A program made the translations under genes and the position numbers. Below, piece by piece: positions 41,945-50,611 of a stretch of DNA of 64,000 nucleotides (positions within the stretch are counted from its first letter, which is position 1; every line of letters begins with the position of its first letter). This DNA comes from Oscillospiraceae bacterium (GTDB lineage: Bacteria > Bacillota > Clostridia > Oscillospirales > CAG-272), in contig SVTJ01000001.1 in assembly GCA_015063845.1 (NCBI GenBank), positions 62,001 to 126,000 of the forward strand, given 5' to 3'. A model generated the notes under the pieces. That model saw nothing but the letters and a program-made list of their open reading frames with translations, had not been told where the DNA came from and did not search any database.

Positions 41945-43708
41945 TTAGTTATCGAGCTTGGCAAATTGGCTGTTGTAGAGCTCAGTATAGAAGCCGCCCT
42001 TTGCTAGAAGCTCTTTGTGTGTGCCTTGCTCAATGACATTTCCGTCCTTCATAACGAGTATCTTATCTGCCTCTATTATTGTGGACAGTCTATGCGCGAC
42101 TATAAAGGAAGTGCGTCCTTGCATCATTGTCGCAAAAGCTTTTTGTATGCGTATTTCAGTACGAGTATCAATAGAAGAGGTAGCCTCGTCAAGAATAAGC
42201 ATCTCGGGTAAACAAAGAATTACGCGAGCGATACAAAGCAACTGCTTTTGTCCCTGAGAGAGCGCGCCGCCATCCTCACCTATTACCGTATCGTACCCGT
42301 TAGGCAATCTTCGGATAAAGCTGTGAGCGTGTGCTGCCTTTGCAGCGGCTTTGACTTCTTCATCGGTGGCATCTGGATTACCAAAAGCAATGTTTTCGCG
42401 TATCGTTCCTGCGCACAGCCAAGTGTCCTGAAGGACCATACCGAAAGAATTTCTCAGCGTATGTCTTGAGATATCGTTGATATTCTTTCCGTCAAGAAGT
42501 ATCTCTCCGCTGTCAACGTCATAAAAACGCATAAGCAGATTGATAAGTGTAGTCTTGCCACAGCCAGTAGGTCCGACTATGGCAACTCGCTGTCCCGTGC
42601 TCACCTTGAGATTGAAATTATCAATAAGCTTTTTGTCGGGAGAATAAGAGAAGCAAACGTTTTTGAACTCAATATCGCCCTTGAACTTTTTGTCCTCAAA
42701 TTCTTGTGCTTCCGTGAGTGTGGGTGCTTCTATAAGAGTAAATACCCTTTCAGCGCATGCGATAGAGTTTTGAAGCTCGGTGACGACCCCCGAAATCTCG
42801 TTAAAAGGCTTTGTGTACTGTGTAGAGTAAGCAAGGAAGCTTGAAAGCATACCGATACTTATGAAATCGGGGTTATTGATGCACAGTAGCGCGCCTGCAA
42901 GAGCGACCAACGCGTATACTGTACTGTTTACAAATCTTGTTGAGGGATTTACGAGAGAGGAGAAGAAAATCGCCTTGAGAGACGCTTTTCCAAGTCGTCC
43001 GTTGACTTCATCAAAGCTTTCCTTTGCATTATCTTCATAATTGAATGCAAGCACAAGCTTATGTCCCGATATCATTTCGTCAACAAGTGTTGTCTGCTCG
43101 CTTCTTATTTCGGATTGCAGCTTGAACATAGAGTAGGTCTTCTTTGCGATAAAGCTTGCAACGAAGAACGAAAGGGGAGTTAGGAATACAACTATCAGCG
43201 TGATAGGTACGTTTATCATCAGCATGAATATAAGCGTGCCAACAATAGTCATAATTCCGTTGAAAAACTGAGTAAATCCGAGCAGAAGGCCGTCAGCAAA
43301 CTGGTCAACGTCCGTTATAACACGGCTGACGATATCACCCGTTCTATTCTTGTCAACGTAAGAAATGGGGAAGCTTTGTATCTTGACAAACGCTTCGTGG
43401 CGGATATTCTTGACAATACCGTAAGTCATTCTGTTGTTGAGTACGTTGATTATCCATTGCAGAATAGCCGTGATAACAACTGCCACACCTATCTTTACAA
43501 GTATTGCTGCAATACCGTCGATGTCAACAGCGCCTTTACCAAGCGCTAGATCAATAGCGTTTCCGACAAGTATCGGAACGTAAAGCGTCAGAGCTACGGT
43601 AATAGCCGTAAATATCAAGGAAAGAATAAAGTGGATACGGTATATCTTGAGATATCCGAGTATTTTGAAGAAGGTCTTAATGCTTTGAGTGTTCTTTTTG
43701 TTTTTCAT
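41945..43708 (-). CDS. Heterodimeric ABC exporter, subunit with catalytic Walker B
   Basis: A 587-residue half-transporter: six membrane segments (about residues 15-310) then an ATPase domain. Walker A is GPTGCGKTT, Walker B is MLILDEATSSID with the catalytic glutamate, and the switch histidine is in IVAHRLSTI. The signature reads LSQGQKQ rather than LSGGQ. The ATG at 43708 overlaps the upstream partner's stop as TGATG, showing translational coupling. GAGGAGGTGA lies upstream. With the partner it forms an asymmetric exporter of the BmrC/D, TM287/288 or LmrC/D type, usually exporting drugs, lipids or peptides. The substrate is unknown. Confidence 0.92.
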   Translation of the reverse strand: MKNKKNTQSIKTFFKILGYLKIYRIHFILSLIFTAITVALTLYVPILVGNAIDLALGKGAVDIDGIAAILVKIGVAVVITAILQWIINVLNNRMTYGIVKNIRHEAFVKIQSFPISYVDKNRTGDIVSRVITDVDQFADGLLLGFTQFFNGIMTIVGTLIFMLMINVPITLIVVFLTPLSFFVASFIAKKTYSMFKLQSEIRSEQTTLVDEMISGHKLVLAFNYEDNAKESFDEVNGRLGKASLKAIFFSSLVNPSTRFVNSTVYALVALAGALLCINNPDFISIGMLSSFLAYSTQYTKPFNEISGVVTELQNSIACAERVFTLIEAPTLTEAQEFEDKKFKGDIEFKNVCFSYSPDKKLIDNFNLKVSTGQRVAIVGPTGCGKTTLINLLMRFYDVDSGEILLDGKNINDISRHTLRNSFGMVLQDTWLCAGTIRENIAFGNPDATDEEVKAAAKAAHAHSFIRRLPNGYDTVIGEDGGALSQGQKQLLCIARVILCLPEMLILDEATSSIDTRTEIRIQKAFATMMQGRTSFIVAHRLSTIIEADKILVMKDGNVIEQGTHKELLAKGGFYTELYNSQFAKLDN

Positions 43709-45426
43709 CACATCGTCACCTCCTCGGGGAATTGTGAGCGATAGATGTCGCGGTATACCTCGCAACTATCAAGTAGCTGTTCGTGCGTTCCGCTGCCTAC
43801 TACCTCTCCGTCATCAAGCACAAGTATAAGGTCCGCGTGAAGTATCGACGAGGTCCTCTGAGATACGATAAAGAGAGTAGGGGAGTAGTCAAGGGAGCAA
43901 ACAGCCGCGCGAAGTCTTGCCTCAGTCGCGTAATCAAGCGCGGATGCCGCGTCGTCAAGTATAAGTATCTGAGGCTTTTTGACAAGCGCACGCGCGATCG
44001 TCAGCCTTTGCTTCTGACCGCCGGAGAAATTGCTTCCGTTTTGCGCAACCTCGGTGTCAAGGCCTTCCTTTTCAAGAACAAACTCCTTTGCCTGAGCAGC
44101 GCTGAGCGCTTCCCAAAGCTCGTCGTCACTAACGTCGTTACCGAGAGTTAGGTTTGAGCGAACAGTACCTTTAAACAGCTGTGCCTTTTGAGGTACAATG
44201 GCAACCATATCGCAAAGCTCTTCCTTAGAGTAAAGGGAAGCGTGCTTTCCGTTGATAAATACGTCTCCCTCGGTTGCCTGATAGAAACGGGGAATGAGAT
44301 TTATGAGAGTGCTCTTTCCCGAGCCCGTTCCGCCGATAATACCGACGGTTTGACCTCGCTTGGCTGTAAAGCTGACGTTATTTATAGCATGGTCGCCCGA
44401 CGTACTGTATCCAAAGCAAACACCGTCGAATTTGACCGAGCTGTCGTCGTCTGCTTTTTCAGTTTGCGCATGCTTTATTTCTTCGGTCTCCATATTCAGA
44501 ATAGAGGAAACACGGTGCGCACTTGCCTGAGCCTTGTTCAGTGTTATAATAAGGCTCGCGAGCTTGATGAGCTCAACGAGGATCTGAGACATGTAATTGT
44601 AAAGAGCAACAAGCTCGCCCTGAGTGATGTTGCCTGTCTGTACGTTGAGCGCACCCAGCTTGATAAGTATTATTACGGCAAAGTTGATAATAACGTACGT
44701 AAGGGGATTCATAAGAGCAGAGATACGTCCGGCAAAGACTTGTATCTTGGTGAGATGCTCGTTCTTTTTGTCAAAATCCTCTATCTCGTCTGCCTCTTTG
44801 TTGAAGGCTCTTACAACACGTGTACCGTTATAGTTACCTCTTACCTTGCCGAGCACCTTGTCAAGTCTCGCCTGAGATCTTTTGAATATCGGAATGCTCG
44901 TAAGCATTATACCGAAAACGATGATAGCAAGTAGGGGAATTGTGACCGCGAATATCAGCGCAAGCGGTACGTCAATGGTAAATGCCATTATCATAGCGCC
45001 GAATACGATAAATGGCGAGCGCATAAACAAGCGCAGAAACATATTAATTCCCGTTTGAACTGCATTAACGTCGCCCGTCATTCGGGTGATAAGAGTTGAC
45101 GTGCCAAGCTTGTCCGTGTCAGAATATGAAAAGCTTTGTATCTTTGAGAACAGCGCGCTTCTTATCTTGGTGGAAACACCGACAGCCGCGCGAGCGGAGA
45201 AGTACTGTGCGCTGATGGCACAGACAAGACCTATGACCGCAAGCGCCATCATAACGCCGCACATAGTGAAAACGGTTTTAGTGTCGTTATGCTTTATACC
45301 GACGTCGATAATTCTCGTTACACATAACGGAACAAGTAATTCAAATATCGCCTCAAGACATTTAAAGAGAGGCGCAAGCACCGATTCCACTCGGTAGCCC
45401 TTGAAAAATTTAAGTAATGGTTTCAA
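43708..45426 (-). CDS. Heterodimeric ABC exporter, subunit with degenerate ATP site
   Basis: A 572-residue half-transporter with six membrane segments and a C-terminal ATPase domain. Walker A is GGTGSGKST and the signature is FSGGQKQR. Walker B ends LILDDAASALD, with Asp in place of the catalytic Glu, and the switch position reads VSQRTSSI, losing the histidine. This degenerate site pairs with the partner's off-consensus LSQGQ signature, exactly the asymmetry of heterodimeric exporters. The start appears to be a TTG at 45426 with AGGAGAG just upstream. A tRNA-Val gene and its terminator lie before it. Confidence 0.92.
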   Translation of the reverse strand: MKPLLKFFKGYRVESVLAPLFKCLEAIFELLVPLCVTRIIDVGIKHNDTKTVFTMCGVMMALAVIGLVCAISAQYFSARAAVGVSTKIRSALFSKIQSFSYSDTDKLGTSTLITRMTGDVNAVQTGINMFLRLFMRSPFIVFGAMIMAFTIDVPLALIFAVTIPLLAIIVFGIMLTSIPIFKRSQARLDKVLGKVRGNYNGTRVVRAFNKEADEIEDFDKKNEHLTKIQVFAGRISALMNPLTYVIINFAVIILIKLGALNVQTGNITQGELVALYNYMSQILVELIKLASLIITLNKAQASAHRVSSILNMETEEIKHAQTEKADDDSSVKFDGVCFGYSTSGDHAINNVSFTAKRGQTVGIIGGTGSGKSTLINLIPRFYQATEGDVFINGKHASLYSKEELCDMVAIVPQKAQLFKGTVRSNLTLGNDVSDDELWEALSAAQAKEFVLEKEGLDTEVAQNGSNFSGGQKQRLTIARALVKKPQILILDDAASALDYATEARLRAAVCSLDYSPTLFIVSQRTSSILHADLILVLDDGEVVGSGTHEQLLDSCEVYRDIYRSQFPEEVTM

Positions 45427-45470
45427 CTTTCTCTCCTGATAAAAGTGATAAAAAGAAATAATCTCATATA

Positions 45471-45497
45471 AAAAATTAAGCGACCCGAAGGTCGCTT
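45471..45497 (-). terminator. Intrinsic terminator downstream of tRNA-Val
   Basis: On the minus strand an eight-base-pair stem AAGCGACC/GGTCGCTT with a TTCG tetraloop (45497-45478) is followed by AATTTTT. Confidence 0.85.
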
Positions 45498-45505
45498 AAT
45501 GTGTT

Positions 45506-45582
45506 TGGTGGAGACAACTAGATTCGAACTAGTGACCCCTTGCATGTCAAGCAAGTACTCTAACCAACTGAGCTATGCCTCC
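45506..45582 (-). tRNA. tRNA-Val (anticodon GAC)
   Basis: The minus strand folds as a full cloverleaf of 77 bases. The acceptor is GGAGGCA/TGTCTCC with one G-U pair, the D arm is AGCTCAGTTGGTTAGAGT, the anticodon stem CTTGC/GCAAG closes the loop TTGACAT (anticodon GAC), and the T arm is ACTAG-TTCGAAT-CTAGT. The 3' CCA is encoded. Confidence 0.96.
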
Positions 45583-45595
45583 GACAACGTTTAGT

Positions 45596-45624
45596 ATTAT
45601 ATCATACTTTATTGACTTTTGCAA
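45596..45624 (-). promoter_or_regulatory. Promoter of tRNA-Val
   Basis: On the minus strand TTGCAA (45624-45619) and TATAAT (45601-45596) are 17 bases apart, placing the start about 8 bases before the mature tRNA. Confidence 0.8.
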
Positions 45625-45643
45625 TAGTTTTTTGAAAAAAGTA

Positions 45644-45671
45644 TTGTGTTTTTTAAAATAAATGCTATAAT
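45644..45671 (+). promoter_or_regulatory. Promoter of the structured RNA
   Basis: TTGTGT (45644-45649) and TATAAT (45666-45671) are 16 bases apart. Transcription would start near 45678 and read through the structured RNA into the zinc-ribbon gene. Bases 45583-45943 hold no gene besides these signals and the RNA. Confidence 0.65.
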
Positions 45672-45756
45672 TACCTTGTCACACAAACTAAATAATTTGG
45701 AATAGGGGTATTTTCTTTTATAGGGATACGTGCTGCGCACTTTTTATTGTTAATGA

Positions 45757-45920
45757 AAACCACCAGCTGTAAGGCTTTACATTTTGACAAAACCAAAGGG
45801 AGTTGACACATCTGTAGCTACAGGGTAACACCGCAAGTGGTAAAGGAATTACGAATCTATAGGCTCAGCGCATAGAATGCCCCAATGATGCAAAATGTAT
45901 GCCATCAAAAGGCTGGTAGT
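45757..45920 (+). ncRNA. Structured noncoding RNA, possibly raiA-motif
   Basis: No reading frame explains this stretch, but it can fold into a closed multi-helix RNA. ACCACCAGC (45759-45767) pairs with GCTGGTAGT (45912-45920), eight of nine pairs. TACATTTTG (45778-45786) pairs perfectly with CAAAATGTA (45891-45899). Inside are a CTGTAGCTACAG palindrome, a CACCGCAAGTG hairpin and a CTAT...ATAG hairpin, with conserved-looking unpaired runs. Size, domain shape and a Clostridia host recall the raiA-motif RNA, but the name is from memory and uncertain. The RNA may begin nearer 45700. It ends 24 bases before a start codon without a clear terminator, so it could be cis-acting or processed from a longer transcript. 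Confidence 0.72.
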
Positions 45921-45943
45921 AATATAATTTTTGGGAGGAAAAA

Positions 45944-46330
45944 ATGGTAAAATTTTTAAAAGGTATGGGTATTGTTGAATTAATTGTTTCAATAGTTATC
46001 GCAATATTTCTGTGTGCTAAAATGTGGGATTATGATGAGGCTTTGGCTTTAGAAACAGCTATTGGATTAATAATAGTAAGTGTAGTATCGTTTATCTGTT
46101 GTTTAGCTTTTGCAAATATGTACGGAAATATTGAGAGTATGTATGCAATGATCTATAGGATGTATCATAACGAAGAACGGAAAACTGAAAGTGATACCAC
46201 GTATAACTTTATAGGAATTAAAAACGAACCTGAAAGTACCAAGAGTAAACGAGGATGGATTTGCGCTCACTGTGATACACAGAATAGTGAACATGAGCAA
46301 TATTGCAAAAATTGTGGAAAATACAGATGA
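45944..46330 (+). CDS. Small membrane protein with C-terminal zinc ribbon
   Basis: A 128-residue protein of unknown function. Two hydrophobic segments (about residues 8-27 and 37-60) precede a soluble tail that ends in a CxxC...CxxC zinc ribbon (WICAHCDTQNSEHEQYCKNCGKYR). A strong GGGAGG lies six bases before the ATG. The gene is visibly more AT-rich than most of its neighbours, which may mark acquisition. It directly follows the structured RNA, so shared transcription is likely. Its role, for example as a sensor or chaperone adaptor, cannot be told. Confidence 0.72.
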   Translation: MVKFLKGMGIVELIVSIVIAIFLCAKMWDYDEALALETAIGLIIVSVVSFICCLAFANMYGNIESMYAMIYRMYHNEERKTESDTTYNFIGIKNEPESTKSKRGWICAHCDTQNSEHEQYCKNCGKYR

Positions 46331-46367
46331 TATTTGTCACTGCAAAAAATGAGTAAAGTCATAATGT

Positions 46368-47936
46368 TTATTTATGAGTTGATATATATCTTAGGCTATT
46401 AACTATCACCCTCGGCTTGATTCCTCCCGTGATTATCATCAGCAGGATATAGAGAACGGCGGAAAGCGCGATATGCGCCCAAACTCCGCCTAAGGGAGTG
46501 ACGTTATTTATAAGAAGATGTACCGCTTTTGTGGCGACAACGATACATCCGAGCGGTCTTGCCACCCAAAGAAACACGTGCGTTTTTACACGACTATTTG
46601 TCAGCAGTCTTGTGATACTCAGCGTTGCATTTATAAGCTCGGTGAAATAAACCGTGACTATATAGCCGTTTATTCCCATAATGGGTAGTAAAATAGCAAC
46701 GAGTATTACCGAAATAAAAGCGTCGGCAATGTTTACCCACATTGTGTAGACGTGCTCGCCAAGTCCTTTAAGCATAGAATCGACCGCGGTGTCAAGGTAC
46801 ATAACGGGTATAAGGGGCGCTATCATAAGTATGTAAAGTCCCGCAGTGTTTGACGTTGGATAAACGGCTTTTCCTAGCTCAAGGGAAAAACTCATTATCA
46901 CACCCGCACAGCCGATAGAGAATATCAAAACTGTTTCAAGAACTGTGCAAACAATGCCTTTAATACGTCTTTCGTCACCCGTCGCAACGCTTTCCGCGAC
47001 CTCGGGTATAAGTAGCCCTGCAAAAGATGCGGTTATAGCGGACGGAAACAACACAAGGGGGAATACCATACTGCCAACAGTTCCGTATGCCGCAAGTGAC
47101 ATATCTCGCGAGCTGCCGCTCTTTTCAAGTCCTCGCGGTATCAGAATATGCTCGATAGTTACAAGTGCTGAACGCATATACGCGCTGAGCGCAAGCGGCA
47201 GAGAATTACTGATAACACTTTTTGTTATTTGCTTTTTCTCAATCTTGTCAGGCTCTGCTTTTGCTTTTGCTCTGCCTAAAAAATACATAATAAGTCCAAG
47301 AGCAAACGAAATAAGCTCGGCGATGGCACCGCCTGCGACAACAGCAAGGCAAGCACTCTCGGTGTCGTTTGCTCCAAGTAGAGCAATAAGGGCGATGCAA
47401 GCATATATCTTTGCAGCTTGACCGAGTATCTGCGTAACGGCATTTTTATAAACCTTACGGACGGCGGAGAAGTAGCCGCCAAGCACGGACGACGCGGCAA
47501 TTGGCACGAGAGTGACGGACAGTACTTTTAGTGAAAGTACTGTTCTTTGGTCGCGTAAAATATTTATTCCGATAAATTCAGCGAATCCAAAAAGTACGAC
47601 CGAGGCAATGCTTCCAAATATTACCGAATAGCATATGCATCTTCTTAAAATGCAGTTTATCTTCCCTTGTTTATCGGGTGGGATACGACTGCTTTTTTCT
47701 GTGCCTGTATCTCCAAGCGCGCCCGCAACAAGTCTTGTGGTTGCAAGATTTATGCCCGACGTAGCAAAGGTCAACGCAAAGCCGTATACGGTCGATATCA
47801 GAGAGAAAAGTCCCATAGCGACTGCGCCGATCTTATTGGATATATATACGTTGAACGCAACCGCAACCGTTCGCATTATAACGGCAACGATGGCCATTAA
47901 AAGTCCGTTCAAAATAAATCTTCTTAGTCTGTTCAA
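46368..47936 (-). CDS. SpoVB-like polysaccharide/lipid flippase (MOP superfamily)
   Basis: A 522-residue membrane protein with about fourteen hydrophobic segments. The first segments (AIVAVIMRTVAVAFNVYISNKIGAVAMGLFSLISTVYGFALTFATSGINLATTRLVA) and the FPSAITASFAGLLIPEVAE block are typical of the SpoVB/polysaccharide transport branch of the MOP family. SpoVB-type proteins act in spore cortex peptidoglycan formation, and close relatives flip lipid II or other lipid-linked sugars, so the exact lipid is not certain. The most likely start is a TTG at 47936, nine bases after a GGAGG. The frame stays open to 47954, where another TTG lies upstream of that site. Confidence 0.85.
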   Translation of the reverse strand: MNRLRRFILNGLLMAIVAVIMRTVAVAFNVYISNKIGAVAMGLFSLISTVYGFALTFATSGINLATTRLVAGALGDTGTEKSSRIPPDKQGKINCILRRCICYSVIFGSIASVVLFGFAEFIGINILRDQRTVLSLKVLSVTLVPIAASSVLGGYFSAVRKVYKNAVTQILGQAAKIYACIALIALLGANDTESACLAVVAGGAIAELISFALGLIMYFLGRAKAKAEPDKIEKKQITKSVISNSLPLALSAYMRSALVTIEHILIPRGLEKSGSSRDMSLAAYGTVGSMVFPLVLFPSAITASFAGLLIPEVAESVATGDERRIKGIVCTVLETVLIFSIGCAGVIMSFSLELGKAVYPTSNTAGLYILMIAPLIPVMYLDTAVDSMLKGLGEHVYTMWVNIADAFISVILVAILLPIMGINGYIVTVYFTELINATLSITRLLTNSRVKTHVFLWVARPLGCIVVATKAVHLLINNVTPLGGVWAHIALSAVLYILLMIITGGIKPRVIVNSLRYISTHK

Positions 47937-48057
47937 GTGTACTGTCCTCCGCAAGAGGTGATAATTGATTATATGCTTAAGTGTTTTATGTTAGAATTTT
48001 TCGTGAAAACATGCTCAAAAATCTACATATTGACAAAGAAAAAACTATAAAAACCCG

Positions 48058-48086
48058 TTGACAACAGTCGAATAATTTGATATAAT
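48058..48086 (+). promoter_or_regulatory. Consensus sigma-A promoter for guaB
   Basis: TTGACA (48058-48063) and TATAAT (48081-48086) are exactly 17 bases apart, 50 bases before the guaB start codon. No purine riboswitch or other structured element was seen between them. Confidence 0.87.
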
Positions 48087-48109
48087 TTATTTTAATATTA
48101 TTTAAATAA

Positions 48110-49603
<1,494 letters not shown>

Positions 49604-49613
49604 TTTGAACGTT

Positions 49614-49650
49614 AAAAACTACCGATTTTTTCGAAAATCGGTAGTTTTTT
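49614..49650 (+). terminator. Intrinsic terminator of guaB
   Basis: A 16-base-pair stem (49614-49629 with 49634-49649) with a TTCG loop is followed by TTTTTT. Confidence 0.9.
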
Positions 49651-49683
49651 TGCATTTTTTGAGCAATATTATTCAAAATTGTA

Positions 49684-49712
49684 TGTACAAAAACAAAATA
49701 ATATGATATAAT
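49684..49712 (+). promoter_or_regulatory. Candidate promoter for the rlmB-like gene
   Basis: TGTACA (49684-49689, four of six to consensus) and TATAAT (49707-49712) are 17 bases apart, 34 bases before the ATG. Confidence 0.55.
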
Positions 49713-49746
49713 ATAAGATGTATATTTGTATATTTTGGAGAACAAA

Positions 49747-50583
49747 ATGGAAAAGAAAAACTATAAAAACACAAGACGCGACGGACGCATGCCGCAAAAC
49801 GGCAAAAGAGAGTTTCAAAAACGAGACAATACTCCCGTAGAAGAAGTAAACGAGGGGCTCGTTATTGGCAGAAATGCCGTTCGTGAGCTTTTGAAATCAG
49901 GAAGAGCGATCGATAAGATATTCGTTCAAAAAGGTGAACGTGAAGGCTCTATCGTCGTTCTTGTTGCCGAGGCAGTTGCAAGACATATACCTATGGTAGA
50001 GGTCGAAAAAGCCAAGCTCGATAAGATGACCGCTTTTGCAACACATCAAGGTATAGTTGCTATGGCATCGGAAAAAGAGTATTGCTCGGTCGAGGATATA
50101 TTGAAGATAGCTGAGGAAAGAGGAGAAAAGCCGTTTATTGTTATAGCGGACGGTATAACCGATCCTCATAATCTTGGCGCACTTATAAGATGCGCTGAGG
50201 GGGTTGGGGCGCATGGACTTATCATTCCTAAAAGACGCGCGGTGGGGCTTACTCCTGTGGTCACTCGCTCGTCGTGCGGCGCTATCGAGCATCTCGCAAT
50301 AGCAAAGGTAACGAATCTTGCTTCTACCGTGGATATGCTCAAGGAAAAAGGAGTATGGATATTTGCAGCCGAAGCAGGCGGAGATGCATATTATAATACT
50401 GATTTCAAGTGCGCTTGCGCAATAGTTCTTGGCAGTGAGGGTGAGGGAGTTTCAAGGCTTATCAAGGATAAGTCGGACTATATAACCTCGATCCCTATGT
50501 ACGGTCACGTAAATTCATTCAACGTTTCAACTGCTGCGGCAGTTATACTTGCAGAAGTAGCAAGACAGCACAGAACAGTTTAA
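49747..50583 (+). CDS. rlmB: 23S rRNA (guanosine-2'-O-)-methyltransferase RlmB-like (SpoU family)
   Basis: A 278-residue SPOUT methyltransferase. A basic, disordered N-terminus (about 1-38) precedes an RNA-binding domain (EGLVIGRNAVRELLKSGRAIDKIFV) and the trefoil-knot catalytic part with DPHNLGALIRCAEGVGAHGLIIPKRRAVGLTP, LGSEGEGVSRLIKDK and IPMYGHVNSFNVSTAAAVIL. It methylates 2'-hydroxyls in rRNA, most likely G2251 of 23S rRNA, though tRNA-modifying relatives look similar. The ATG at 49747 has TTTGGAG upstream, while the ATG at 49726 lacks one. The next gene starts 28 bases downstream. Confidence 0.87.
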   Translation: MEKKNYKNTRRDGRMPQNGKREFQKRDNTPVEEVNEGLVIGRNAVRELLKSGRAIDKIFVQKGEREGSIVVLVAEAVARHIPMVEVEKAKLDKMTAFATHQGIVAMASEKEYCSVEDILKIAEERGEKPFIVIADGITDPHNLGALIRCAEGVGAHGLIIPKRRAVGLTPVVTRSSCGAIEHLAIAKVTNLASTVDMLKEKGVWIFAAEAGGDAYYNTDFKCACAIVLGSEGEGVSRLIKDKSDYITSIPMYGHVNSFNVSTAAAVILAEVARQHRTV

Positions 50584-50611
50584 TCTATGAAGTTTCGCAG
50601 AGGAGGTACAT

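Noticed and set aside
45820-45845. T-box-like sequence AGGGTAACACCGC in the structured RNA
   Set aside because: The T-box core needs UGGNACC within AGGGUGGNACCGCG; here it reads UAACACC. There is no specifier loop, and the downstream gene is not an aminoacyl-tRNA synthetase or amino acid gene.
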